From the NCBI RefSeq assembly GCF_016909015.1, contig NZ_JAFBFA010000007.1:1-64000 (forward strand): a stretch of DNA of 64,000 nucleotides, written 5' to 3'. This DNA comes from Gracilibacillus alcaliphilus. GTDB taxonomy: Bacteria; Bacillota; Bacilli; Bacillales; Amphibacillaceae. A program made the translations under genes and the position numbers. The notes under the pieces are model-generated. The model made no database searches. It worked only from the letters and a program-made list of their open reading frames with translations, and was not told where the DNA came from. Every line of letters begins with the position of its first letter. The first letter of the stretch is position 1. This document shows, piece after piece, positions 35,182 to 43,909 of this stretch.

Positions 35182-35315
35182 ATTTTTATTTTGGTGCAAT
35201 TGTTCGTGAGTTTTTCATTTCAAAATTTAGAGTGATTCAAAGGAAGGCTAAATGGGGAGATATGCGAAAAATTCCAGAGTTGGCAGTCTTATTTTATATG
35301 TCAGGAGGTGAAAAT

Positions 35316-35627
35316 TTGGAAGATAGATTATTAAGAAAGTTATTTTTAGGGTTTATCCAGATTCATATTTTACATCATGCTAAGGAACATCCTATTTTTG
35401 GTTCATGGATGTTAGAAGAGTTAAGGGAACATGGTTATACGATAAGTCCTGGCACCTTATACCCTATTCTGCACGCAATGGAGAATGATGGGCTGTTGAT
35501 GAAAGAGGATCGTAAGGTAGATGGGAAAATCAGAAAATATTATACCATTACAGAGAAAGGCCAAGCCGTTTTGGTGGAGGCGCGAAATAAAGCATATGAG
35601 CTTTTTAAAGAAATCAAAGAGGAATAA
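35316..35627 (+). CDS. PadR-family transcriptional regulator
   Basis: 103 residues from TTG 35316, which has AGGAGGTGA at ideal spacing; longer readings have no ribosome site. The PadR winged helix reads MLEELREHGYTISPGTLYPILHAMENDGLL then RKYYTITEKGQAVL. It lies 15 bases upstream of chrA, a known PadR-ChrA arrangement, and so probably senses chromate or a related stress. Confidence 0.85.
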   Translation: MEDRLLRKLFLGFIQIHILHHAKEHPIFGSWMLEELREHGYTISPGTLYPILHAMENDGLLMKEDRKVDGKIRKYYTITEKGQAVLVEARNKAYELFKEIKEE

Positions 35628-35642
35628 GAAAAGAGGTGTCAT

Positions 35643-36836
35643 ATGAATAGTCCAGCACAACAAAATAAGTTTAAAGTTTTATTAGAAGTTCTGCTTGTTT
35701 CTACTCGACTTGGGCTTACATCTTTTGGAGGACCGATAGCACATCTCGGTTATTTCCATGAAGAGTATGTCCGTAAAAGAAAATGGATGGATGAGAAAAG
35801 TTATGGCGATTTAGTAGCTTTGTGTCAGTTTTTACCTGGCCCTGCCAGCAGTCAAGTAGGCATTGGGATCGGCCTTATGCGTGCAGGTATATTTGGAGGT
35901 ATTCTTGCCTTTATAGGTTTTACACTTCCTTCTGTGATAGCATTGATTATATTTGCTTTAGTGATTCAAGGTTCACAAATGGAAGCAGCTGGTTGGATTC
36001 ATGGGCTGAAAATCGTAGCGGTAGTAGTAGTGGCACATGCAATTTTGGGGATGGCCAAAAATTTAACACCAGATATCCAACGAAAGTCTATCGCATTGGC
36101 TGCGTTAGTGGCAACATTGTTATGGCAGGGAGCTTTTCTGCAAGTAGGGGTTATTATATTGGCAGGTTTAGCAGGCTATGTTATCTATAAAAACCATGCG
36201 GATAATAAGGAAATTCAACTAAGTTTTCCTCTTTCTCGGAAGTTAGGCATCACCAGTTTGTCTCTATTTTTTGGATTGCTTATTTTTCTGCCTGTTCTAA
36301 GAGAAATAACATCGTTGCAAGGAGTGGCAATGTTTGATAGTTTCTATCGTGCAGGATCTTTAGTTTTTGGTGGCGGTCATGTAGTGCTGCCATTGCTGGA
36401 ACGTGAATTCGTACCTGCTGGCTGGCTGGATGAAGCCTCATTTTTGGCTGGTTATGGAGCTACTCAAGCTGTACCAGGGCCGTTATTTACTTTTGCAGCA
36501 TATATAGGGGCTGTGATGGGTGGCTGGCAAGGCGGTTTATTAGCGACGGTCGCTATTTTTTTACCAGCATTTTTACTTATTTTAGGTACCCTGCCGTTTT
36601 GGAATCAACTAAGACAAAATCATCATATGAAAGGTGCACTAATGGGCGTGAATGCGGCTGTAGTCGGCATTCTAATCTCCGCTTTCTATCATCCTATCTG
36701 GACCAGTGCCATCTTACAACCGGCTGATTTTGCTTTTGCTGCCATACTATTTAGTATGTTGGTATATTGGAAACTGCCGCCGTGGGTTATTGTAGTTGCT
36801 GGTGCAGTTGGCGGTTCACTCCTCACACTTTTGTAA
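35643..36836 (+). CDS. chrA: Chromate transporter
   Basis: 397 residues, two homologous CHR domains fused (long-chain ChrA). The first half has LTSFGGPIAHLGYFHEEYV and CQFLPGPASSQVGIGIG; the second repeats the pattern with VFGGGHVVLPLLEREFV and TQAVPGPLFTFAAYIGA. About 12 helices. It exports chromate in exchange for or with protons. It overlaps no neighbour and follows PadR closely. A decayed MocR gene comes next. Confidence 0.93.
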   Translation: MNSPAQQNKFKVLLEVLLVSTRLGLTSFGGPIAHLGYFHEEYVRKRKWMDEKSYGDLVALCQFLPGPASSQVGIGIGLMRAGIFGGILAFIGFTLPSVIALIIFALVIQGSQMEAAGWIHGLKIVAVVVVAHAILGMAKNLTPDIQRKSIALAALVATLLWQGAFLQVGVIILAGLAGYVIYKNHADNKEIQLSFPLSRKLGITSLSLFFGLLIFLPVLREITSLQGVAMFDSFYRAGSLVFGGGHVVLPLLEREFVPAGWLDEASFLAGYGATQAVPGPLFTFAAYIGAVMGGWQGGLLATVAIFLPAFLLILGTLPFWNQLRQNHHMKGALMGVNAAVVGILISAFYHPIWTSAILQPADFAFAAILFSMLVYWKLPPWVIVVAGAVGGSLLTLL

Positions 36837-36853
36837 AAAAGTTATAAGAAAAT

Positions 36854-38178
36854 AAAAAACCTATTTATCAAACACTTGCCAGACAGCTGGAAGAAGATAT
36901 CGTAAACGGAATTTTATTGTCTGGTACCAAGCTCCCTCCACAACGAGAGCTGGCTGATTATTTAGATTTAAATTTGAGTACGATTTCCAAAGCTTTTAAA
37001 GAATGCGGATTAAAGGGCTTGTTAAGTTCATCTGTTGGAAGTGGAACTTTTGTAGCATATGATGCATTGTCTATGCGTATCTATTGGAAGATACCAAACC
37101 GAAGCATTTAATTGAAATGGGAGCGACACTGCCAGATAGTAATTCCTATCAGCCGTTGCAGCTGCAACTAAAAGATATGCTGCAAGAAACAGATTATGCA
37201 AAATGGTTCGGCTATGGGCGATCTGGCAGCCTTTGGCAAAAAGATGCAGCAGTAAAGCTGATTCGAAGAGGCGGCTTTGAAACCACTGTTGATCAAATTT
37301 TATTTGCTAATGGAGGACAAAATGCGATTGCTGCAGTGTTAGCAAGTCTTTTTAAGCCTGGAGATCGTATCGGAGCTGATCAGCATACCTATCCTGGCTT
37401 AAAAACAGTTGCAGCCATGTTTGGTATCCAGATCGTACCCATCAAATCAGAAGGTCATGTGATGAGTTCGGAGGCTTTTGAATATGCGTGTAAAAATGAG
37501 CATATTAAAGGCGTTTACCTAATTCCTGATTATCACAATTCAACCGCATGCTGTATGCCTGTTGCCAACCGGCAAATGATTGCGGCAATTGCCAAAAAGT
37601 ACAAACAGTTTATTATCGAGGACGCAACATACCATCTGCACCATAAACAGCCGTTTCCGGCAGTTGCCGCATTTGCATCAGAACAGACGATCCACATTGC
37701 AAGTTTATCCAAATCAATCTCGCCTGGGCTGCGGTTAGCTTATGTGTCCGTACCTGATCAGCTTAAAGATCTGATTTCCAAGGCGCTGTATAATTTAAAT
37801 ATTTCTGTTTCACCGTTACTGGCAGAATTGGCAGCACGTACGATTGTATCCAATCAATTGGAAGATCTATTAGAAGGACATCGACAGCAAACGACCCGCA
37901 GAAATCAAGTGGTTCATCAGTATTTGGCAGATTACACATATTTAGGCGCTGAGACAGGTAGCTTTCACTGGCTGTTGCTGCCAGGCGAGATTACTGGTGC
38001 TCAATTTGAAGCACTCGCTTCTCAGCAAGGCATACAAGTGTATGCAGCGGAACGTTTTGTGGTAGGTAACAGCTGTCCGGAAAGAGCAGTAAGATTCGCT
38101 GTTTGCGCACCGGAAACATTGGAGGAGCTAGAGCGCGGATTGCGAATTATGAAGAAGTTATTAAATCGTTTGACTTGA
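36854..38178 (+). pseudogene. MocR-type (GntR-aminotransferase) regulator, no start codon and frameshifted
   Basis: The first part has the GntR winged helix (KPIYQTLARQLEEDI, KLPPQRELADYLDLN, TISKAFKECGLKG) but an in-frame TAA at 36845-36847 precedes it with no usable start between. Near 37080 the frame changes by one: after YDALSMR the expected continuation LLEDTKPKHLIEMGA is in another frame. The fold-type-I aminotransferase domain that follows is otherwise intact, with LFANGGQNAI, the Asp in IEDATYH and the PLP lysine in SLSKSISPGLRLAY. Two lesions make function unlikely, unless the second part is made alone. Confidence 0.8.
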
Positions 38179-38263
38179 AAAATATAGTAATACAATGATG
38201 TAGATTAAGGAAACTTTTCATCAGTTAATTCGTATGAAGAATATAACCAACTTTTAATCAGAG

Positions 38264-38455
38264 GTGATAACAATCTTTGGAAAAGAACCGGAGTGTACTA
38301 TATGTGGGAAAGAAATCCAAGGTGAGGAAGTAGTTTTTATAAAAATGCGTTATCCCAAACGTAAAGGGATGACCGAAATAAAAGCCTATTTAAAAAATGA
38401 AGGACAATTCATATGTGAAGATTGCTTCCAGGAAAATCCCACAACAAATCGATAA
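38264..38455 (+). CDS. Small Cys-pair protein (possible zinc ribbon)
   Basis: About 60 residues with two CxxC pairs, CTICGK near the N-terminus and CEDCFQ near the C-terminus, enough to bind one metal ion, and a central MRYPKRKGMTEIKAYLKNEG. Related small Bacillaceae proteins, as I recall them, begin Met-Phe-Gly-Lys. Here that Met position is ATC (38273), which sits at six-base spacing from AGAGGTG. The in-frame GTG at 38264 overlaps that ribosome site. So the start is either an unusual ATC or a poorly placed GTG. Function is unknown. Confidence 0.6.
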   Translation: MITIFGKEPECTICGKEIQGEEVVFIKMRYPKRKGMTEIKAYLKNEGQFICEDCFQENPTTNR

Positions 38456-38478
38456 AATTTGTTTTTACAAAACAACAA

Positions 38479-38506
38479 GGGAAACTCAGATTGCTATGAG
38501 TTTCCC
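38479..38506. terminator. Hairpin after the small Cys-pair gene
   Basis: GGGAAACTCA pairs perfectly with TGAGTTTCCC across an eight-base loop and is followed by ATTTCC. The T-run is weak. Confidence 0.6.
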
Positions 38507-38604
38507 ATTTCCATGTTTGCAGCTATACTATTTTAAAGCGAAGCTGTCTGTATGTCCGTTAATAGGGATGTTACAGAGCTCCTATTTAAAAAAACTTCTA
38601 ACCG

Positions 38605-39912
38605 TTATGACAGCTTATTTCGTCTATGAATGCCAGCCCAAATAACTACTGGGATAAGCAGTAATGCAAGCATAGCACCGGTAATGGAAAGAGCAGCATA
38701 ACTGGTATTTGCTACAATGATGCCAGATAAACCGCCTCCTAATGCTCCAGATAAGGCAATCCACACATCAACAGATCCTTGTGTTTTCGCTCTAGTAGAG
38801 AGTGGTGTCGCATCAACTAGCATTGCTGTACCACTAATTAAACCGAAATTCCAGCCAAGCCCAAGTAACACAAGAGCCGTAATCAGGACAGTCATGGAGT
38901 CAGCCGATCCTACCGCAGCCAGAATACCTGAAGCAAGCAATGTAATAGCAGAAGCAATCGCCATCGCAACGCGGCCGACTTTATCAACCAGACTGCCAGT
39001 TATTAAGGATGGAAGATACATCGCCCCGATGTGAAACCCAATAACCAGTCCTACAGCTTGTAAAGCATGGCCATGGTGTCCCATATGGATGGGTGTCATG
39101 GTCATAATGGCAGTCATAACAAACTGAGTCAGAATCATTACAGTCGCCCCAGCCCAAATCCCACGCTTGTTTTTCGGTAATCTATCAGCACTTTCCTCAG
39201 CCTGCAAATGCCCAGTTTGTTTGTGTGTTTCAGCGATTGCTTTTGCCACGATAAAAGGATCAGGGCGGAGAAAAAGCAAAAGAACTAAACCAGCAACAAT
39301 ATAAGCAGCAGCGGCTAATATAAAGGGACCAGCTAAAGCAGGAACGCCAATGGATACCGCAAAATCTCCCATTACATTTACTAGATTTGGACCAGCAACA
39401 GCACCAAATGTGGTAGAAACCATAGCTATGCTGACAGCCTTTGCTCTTTGTGTGGAATTTGCCAAGTCTGTCCCTGCATATCGCGCCTGTAAGTTGGTAG
39501 CTGAACCGGCTCCATAAATAACCAGTGACATAAATAAAAGCAGAATACTATTGGTCAATGCTGACATGATGACACCAACAGCACCTAATCCTCCAGTCAA
39601 AAAACCTGTTGCCAGTCCAGAACGCCGTCCAAACCGCTGGGAAAGCCGTCCAACAAGCAATGCTGCTCCAGCTGAACCTAAGGTAAATAGGGCAGTTGGA
39701 ATGCCCGTTACACTATCTGTGCCTAACATGTTCTGTGCCAGGAGTGCCCCTACCGTAATACCTGCAGCAAGACCTGCCCCTCCAAAAATTTGAGAGAGGA
39801 CAACCACTAGTAATGTTTTCTTATAGAGTTGTCTTTGTTTCTCATCAGAATGAAGATAAGTCTGTAACCAAGCTGGCTGCACATCTGAATGTTTCCCACG
39901 ATCTCCTAACAC
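38605..39912 (-). CDS. MFS transporter
   Basis: 435 residues, 12 predicted helices with a central loop near residues 225-250 rich in charged residues. The loop 2-3 motif is GRLSQRFGRRSG and the C-terminal half repeats it as GSLVDKVGRVAMA. GTG start with AAAGGTGGGA upstream. Probably a drug or metabolite exporter; substrate unknown. It stands alone on the minus strand. Confidence 0.82.
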   Translation of the reverse strand: MLGDRGKHSDVQPAWLQTYLHSDEKQRQLYKKTLLVVVLSQIFGGAGLAAGITVGALLAQNMLGTDSVTGIPTALFTLGSAGAALLVGRLSQRFGRRSGLATGFLTGGLGAVGVIMSALTNSILLLFMSLVIYGAGSATNLQARYAGTDLANSTQRAKAVSIAMVSTTFGAVAGPNLVNVMGDFAVSIGVPALAGPFILAAAAYIVAGLVLLLFLRPDPFIVAKAIAETHKQTGHLQAEESADRLPKNKRGIWAGATVMILTQFVMTAIMTMTPIHMGHHGHALQAVGLVIGFHIGAMYLPSLITGSLVDKVGRVAMAIASAITLLASGILAAVGSADSMTVLITALVLLGLGWNFGLISGTAMLVDATPLSTRAKTQGSVDVWIALSGALGGGLSGIIVANTSYAALSITGAMLALLLIPVVIWAGIHRRNKLS

Positions 39913-40036
39913 GTACTATCCCACCTTTATGTAAATTTAATTTTTGGAGTAATCATCCATTTGAAGATTTAGAGAAGTTCCCCGTAAGACTCGCTTTATT
40001 ATTACAGATTTACATAGCTTACCATGAATAAAAAAA

Positions 40037-40075
40037 CCATACAATATAATAATTGTACGGCAAACAATTTTTTTA
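40037..40075 (+). terminator. Terminator-like hairpin in a gene-poor gap
   Basis: CCATACAAT pairs with ATTGTACGG (one mismatch), followed shortly by seven T. No intact gene precedes it on the plus strand, so it may be left over from a deleted gene. Confidence 0.45.
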
Positions 40076-40180
40076 TTTGTTCTATATTAAATTTGAAATC
40101 ATATTAATTGATGAAAAAAATGAAAATGGAGGATGCTTTTATCGTTGAATCAAATAAATGTTTACAGAAAAGCAGGAAAT

Positions 40181-40222
40181 AAAGGGTAATAGGGCTGCAG
40201 TTATCTAAAAATTGCCCTTTTT
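40181..40222 (+). terminator. Second terminator-like hairpin in the same gap
   Basis: AAAGGGTAAT pairs with ATTGCCCTTT (one mismatch), ending in a T-run. Between 39913 and 40290 I see these two hairpins and no convincing gene. Confidence 0.5.
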
Positions 40223-40287
40223 GCCTATATACTGCTTCGACATTATAATGAGAGCAAATTACTTATTACTAGGAAGGTTGTGACTCA

Positions 40288-40607
40288 TTGTTTTCTACTT
40301 CGATTGTGATAGAAAGGAAAAAGCCTTATACAAACCATGACCGCTTGTTTAAGGAATTGGAGAAAAGCGAAGGATTGATATCTTAGCAGCAGTGCGATTT
40401 TACCATATGGAAGAGCGAATAAAAAACTTGTAAGATCAAGAGAAGGAACCTGTGCTCCAGCTGCCGAATTCTTATTTTGATAAAGGGATGGAAAAAGGAA
40501 TAGAAAAAGTAGCAATAAAATTATTATCAGCTGGAATGCCGATAGAACAAGTGGCAGAAATGACAGAGCTTGAGCGGGATGTCCTTGAGAAACTTGCTGA
40601 TAAGTAG
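40288..40607 (+). pseudogene. Rpn-family nuclease remnant
   Basis: Starts with ERKKPYTNHDRLFKELEKSEG, close to the N-terminus of Rpn PD-(D/E)XK proteins, then stops. After frame breaks it resumes with the family C-terminus, PNSYFDKGMEKGIEKVAIK, LLSAGMPIEQVAEMTEL, LEKLADK, ending at TAG 40605-40607. Most of the nuclease domain is deleted. The following 40608-40812 hold no recognisable gene. Confidence 0.6.
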
Positions 40608-40812
40608 CTACTTTACAAGATGAGAAAATCATTTAATACTACCGCAGTATCGAAACTGGGGTAATATTGTTTGTTTTTAATGAATGGCTCCTCTTTTAAG
40701 AAGGCAAAACAAGCTTTTAACAATCTGCAGGGTAAGAACTCTGTATGGATAGAGCTGCCTCTGATGATAAAAAACATTTCGCTTCATTTTACAACAGATA
40801 GAAGAAGTGGTT

Positions 40813-41178
40813 TTAACGATTCAACTGTACCAAAGCTGCTTCAGGCACGTCTGTCTGCACAATCTCTACTCATCCTTTGCCATAACTGCCAGCTGCATAA
40901 ATTTTCAGATAAGCATCAGACTTCAGTTTTTTGTCTATCACCCTATAAATCTTTTGCTGTTCTCCATCCTCATCAAATCCAGAAAATTGATAGCGCAAGT
41001 TTCCATTCCATAATGTTTCATACTCTTCTGTTGTTTTGACATAGTATACTTTCTCATCATTGTTGTGAAAGGTCCAATCGCTTAAAGGAATAATAACTGA
41101 AGTAGTTTTCTGGATGCCAATTAGGAGTAAAGTAAGGAATATCAGTAAGCCAATCAGTGTAATGCCAATTTTTTTCAT
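40813..41178 (-). pseudogene. yxeA: yxeA-like gene with a TGA nonsense codon near the C-terminus
   Basis: A small exported DUF1093 protein: N-terminal hydrophobic signal (MKKIGITLIGLLIFLTLLLI), then VYYVKTTEEYETLWN, LRYQFSGFDEDGEQ and LKSDAYLKIYAAGSYGKG. The frame then meets TGA (40870-40872), where the family usually has Trp, and continues VEIVQTDVPEAALVQLNR to a proper TAA at 40813-40815. One TGG-to-TGA change explains it. It is divergent from a BceRS-BceAB module, matching the yxdJKLM-yxeA neighbourhood of Bacillus subtilis. The truncated 102-residue form might retain function. Confidence 0.78.
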
Positions 41179-41259
41179 TCAAATTCTCTCCTTTTATAAA
41201 TCTCTTTTTTAAATATACGAATTATGCTGGATTTTAGAAATTCAATACTCTTTCAATTC

Positions 41260-41277
41260 CCTTACAGTATTGTAAGG
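41260..41277. promoter_or_regulatory. BceR-type response-regulator site before bceRS
   Basis: CCTTACA-GTAT-TGTAAGG, a perfect 7+7 inverted repeat with four-base spacer. It fits the TNACA-N4-TGTAA pattern known for BceR-like regulators and is repeated before bceA. It lies between the divergent yxeA-like and bceR-like genes and could control both. Confidence 0.8.
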
Positions 41278-41351
41278 TTGTGTGTGTATAGTTGCCCTTT
41301 GTAGTCTGTCGTAATGTGTGCCATAATAATTGGAAATAAGGAGTGAACAGA

Positions 41352-42059
41352 ATGCAAACGATCATGATTGTGGAAGATGACCCTAAAATTGCAGAACATT
41401 TGCAGACTTATATAAAGAAATACGGCTACCAAGTAGAGCTTGTCACAGCATTTAATGACGTGATGGGGTTGTTTCATAGTGTTAAGCCAGACCTGGTGTT
41501 ATTAGATATTAATCTGCCGAGTTATGATGGTTACTATTGGTGCAGGCAAATTCGCCAAGTGTCTACCTGTCCGGTCATTTTTATCTCGGCACGAGTAGGG
41601 GAAATGGATCAAGTAATGGCATTGGAAAATGGCGGTGATGATTTTATTACTAAGCCATTTAACTCGGAAATCGTGATGGCTAAAATCCGCAGCCAGCTGC
41701 GCCGGGCATATGGAGAATATGCTCAGAAAGCTAAAGAACGAAGCCTGGAAGCAGAAGGACTGAAGTTATTTCCCGAGCGGCTGGAAATTAGTTACGGTTC
41801 GGAAAAGTCATACTTATCCAAGAAAGAATCCGATATGCTGGAGGTATTGATCAATCGCCATCCACGTGTAGCAGGAAGGGAAGATTTATTAGAAAAGCTG
41901 TGGGATGATCAAGCTTACGTAGATGAAAACACACTGAATGTAAATGTAACGAGAGTGAGAAAAAAACTGCTGGCACTTGGTGTGAAAGATGGAGTGGAGA
42001 CGATCAGAGGTGTCGGTTACCGCCTTCGTCTGCCAAACACAGGAGCTGACACCAGATGA
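41352..42059 (+). CDS. bceR: BceR-like response regulator (OmpR family)
   Basis: 235 residues. Receiver domain with acidic pair in MIVEDDPK, phospho-acceptor Asp52 (LVLLDINLP) and Lys in ITKPF; C-terminal winged helix ending GVETIRGVGYRL. The ATG at 41352 has TAAGGAG at proper spacing; GTG 41343 is inside that site. It overlaps the kinase gene by four bases and should activate the ABC genes from the CCTTACA-N4-TGTAAGG site in response to a peptide antibiotic. Confidence 0.9.
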   Translation: MQTIMIVEDDPKIAEHLQTYIKKYGYQVELVTAFNDVMGLFHSVKPDLVLLDINLPSYDGYYWCRQIRQVSTCPVIFISARVGEMDQVMALENGGDDFITKPFNSEIVMAKIRSQLRRAYGEYAQKAKERSLEAEGLKLFPERLEISYGSEKSYLSKKESDMLEVLINRHPRVAGREDLLEKLWDDQAYVDENTLNVNVTRVRKKLLALGVKDGVETIRGVGYRLRLPNTGADTR

Positions 42060-43057
42060 AGTTATTTCTAAAAGATCATGCCCTGCTTATTGGCTTACAA
42101 ATACTGCAATTTACAGCGATTCTCTTGATCTATTGGCTGGATGGTTACCCTAACTTATTACCTGCACTTTATGCTATTTTTCTTGGCTTTTGCTTGCTTG
42201 GCGGTTATCTGGTTTACCGCTATTTAAACCAGCGCATTTTTTATCAGCGGTTAAGCAGGCCATTAGAATCATTAGATGCCTCTTTACAAAAAACCGAACA
42301 AACGCCGATATCGGAAGCGATGGATCAGCTGCTGCGTACTCAGTATAAACATTATCAAGAGCAAATAAAGCGGATTGAACAGGAGCGGGAAAATCACTTA
42401 AAGCTAATGGATCAATGGGTTCACCAGATGAAAACCCCTTTATCTGTCATTGAATTAACTGCACAGAATCTGGATGAACCAGTCTCTTCTAGTATTCGTG
42501 AAGAAACGGAGCGAATGAAGACGGGTTTACATACGATTCTTTATATGGCTCGTCTACGTACAATTGAACAGGATTTTCATATCAAACCGATTTTATTATC
42601 ACGACTTGTACATGAAGTGAATGGAGAACATAAGCGATTCTATATTCGAAACCAAGTCTATCCGAAAATAGAGGAATCCAGAAAAGGAATTACGGTGCAA
42701 ACGGATGGGAAGTGGCTGTTCTTTATTCTGTCGCAACTAGTGTTAAATGCCGTGAAGTATTCGGCTGGTAAAAGTAATCGGATTGTGATTTCTATTTATG
42801 AACAAGAAAGGGAAGCTGTTTTGGAAGTAACTGATTACGGCGTTGGAATACCAATGACTGATCAAAAACGGATTTTTGATGCATTTTTTACAGGAGAAAA
42901 TGGGCGGCATTTTAGAGAATCAACAGGTATGGGTCTTTATTTAGCCAAAGAGGCGATTCAGCATTTGGAGCACCGCATCGAGATAGATTCTGTCGTCGGC
43001 GAAGGCAGTACGTTTCGAATTATTTTTAGTGAAACACAGAACCTTACAGCGTTGTAA
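42056..43057 (+). CDS. bceS: BceS-like intramembrane-sensing histidine kinase
   Basis: 333 residues. Two helices (about 10-27 and 36-55) joined by a very short loop, with no extracellular sensor domain, the mark of kinases that sense through their ABC transporter. Phospho-acceptor His123 (WVHQMKTPLS); N box QLVLNAVKYS; G boxes VTDYGVGIP and GMGLYLAKEA. It partners the downstream BceAB-like transporter, which probably acts as the real sensor. Confidence 0.9.
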   Translation: MKLFLKDHALLIGLQILQFTAILLIYWLDGYPNLLPALYAIFLGFCLLGGYLVYRYLNQRIFYQRLSRPLESLDASLQKTEQTPISEAMDQLLRTQYKHYQEQIKRIEQERENHLKLMDQWVHQMKTPLSVIELTAQNLDEPVSSSIREETERMKTGLHTILYMARLRTIEQDFHIKPILLSRLVHEVNGEHKRFYIRNQVYPKIEESRKGITVQTDGKWLFFILSQLVLNAVKYSAGKSNRIVISIYEQEREAVLEVTDYGVGIPMTDQKRIFDAFFTGENGRHFRESTGMGLYLAKEAIQHLEHRIEIDSVVGEGSTFRIIFSETQNLTAL

Positions 43058-43059
43058 GG
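43042..43059. promoter_or_regulatory. BceR-type site before bceAB
   Basis: CCTTACA-GCGT-TGTAAGG: both arms are identical to those of the site at 41260-41277. It overlaps the last codons of the kinase gene, and a -10-like TATACT lies at 43102-43107. It indicates a separate, regulated bceAB promoter. Confidence 0.85.
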
Positions 43060-43144
43060 TGATTGAAAGAAAAATCGATAGTCTGTTAGAGCAGATAGCG
43101 ATATACTAAGCACAAATCGAACAATAACGAAAGGAAGTTCTGTC

Positions 43145-43909
43145 ATGTTAAAAGTAAAGCAAGTAAGTAAGGTATATGAAGGCAAGCTCACCTATCGCGC
43201 ACTAACAGATATTGATTTATCCGTGGAAGATAACGAGTTTGTCGGAATTATGGGCCCGTCTGGAAGTGGGAAGACAACCTTGTTGAATATCATTGCCACG
43301 ATCGATGAGCCGACAACAGGAGAAGTTACGATTAATGGCGAGAATCCCCATCTTCTGAAAAAAGAAGACTTAGCCAAATTTCGCCGACGGGAATTAGGAT
43401 TTGTCTTTCAAGATTTTAATTTACTGCATACCTTGACCGTTGAGGAAAATATCGTACTGCCATTAACATTGGATGGCAAGAAGGTAAAAGAGATGAAAGA
43501 GAAGGCCTACCAGTTTGCAGATAAACTGGGCATTACCGAGATTATGAAGAAAAGAACTTATGAAATATCCGGAGGCCAGGCACAACGAGCCGCGGTGGCA
43601 AGAGCAATGATCCATTCGCCTCAATTACTATTGGCCGATGAACCAACCGGTAACTTAGATTCCCGTTCATCCAAAGATGTAATGGAAATGCTGGCCAGCT
43701 TGAATCAAAACGAACAGACGACGATGCTGTTAGTTACACATGATGCTCAGGCTGCCAGCTATTGTGATCGGGTTGTTTTTATTCGCGATGGTAAATTCTA
43801 CTCTGAAATTCATCGTGGTGACAATCGTCAAGCCTTTTTCCAAAAGATTATTGATACACTCTCGTTAATGGGAGGGGATGCAAATGACCTTTCGTCAGTT
43901 CGCGTTTAA
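43145..43909 (+). CDS. bceA: BceA-like ABC transporter ATPase
   Basis: 254 residues. Walker A GPSGSGKT (37-44), Q-loop FVFQDFNLL, signature ISGGQAQR, Walker B LLLADEPTGNLD and H-loop THD. It pairs with the following BceB-like permease, whose start lies inside the end of this gene, to detoxify a cell-wall-active peptide such as bacitracin or a defensin. Confidence 0.92.
   Translation: MLKVKQVSKVYEGKLTYRALTDIDLSVEDNEFVGIMGPSGSGKTTLLNIIATIDEPTTGEVTINGENPHLLKKEDLAKFRRRELGFVFQDFNLLHTLTVEENIVLPLTLDGKKVKEMKEKAYQFADKLGITEIMKKRTYEISGGQAQRAAVARAMIHSPQLLLADEPTGNLDSRSSKDVMEMLASLNQNEQTTMLLVTHDAQAASYCDRVVFIRDGKFYSEIHRGDNRQAFFQKIIDTLSLMGGDANDLSSVRV

Noticed and set aside
39930..40031. Short plus-strand frame ending VRLALLLQIYIAYHE
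   Set aside because: It looks somewhat protein-like, but most of the frame is antisense to the MFS gene, there is no start signal and I recognise no family.
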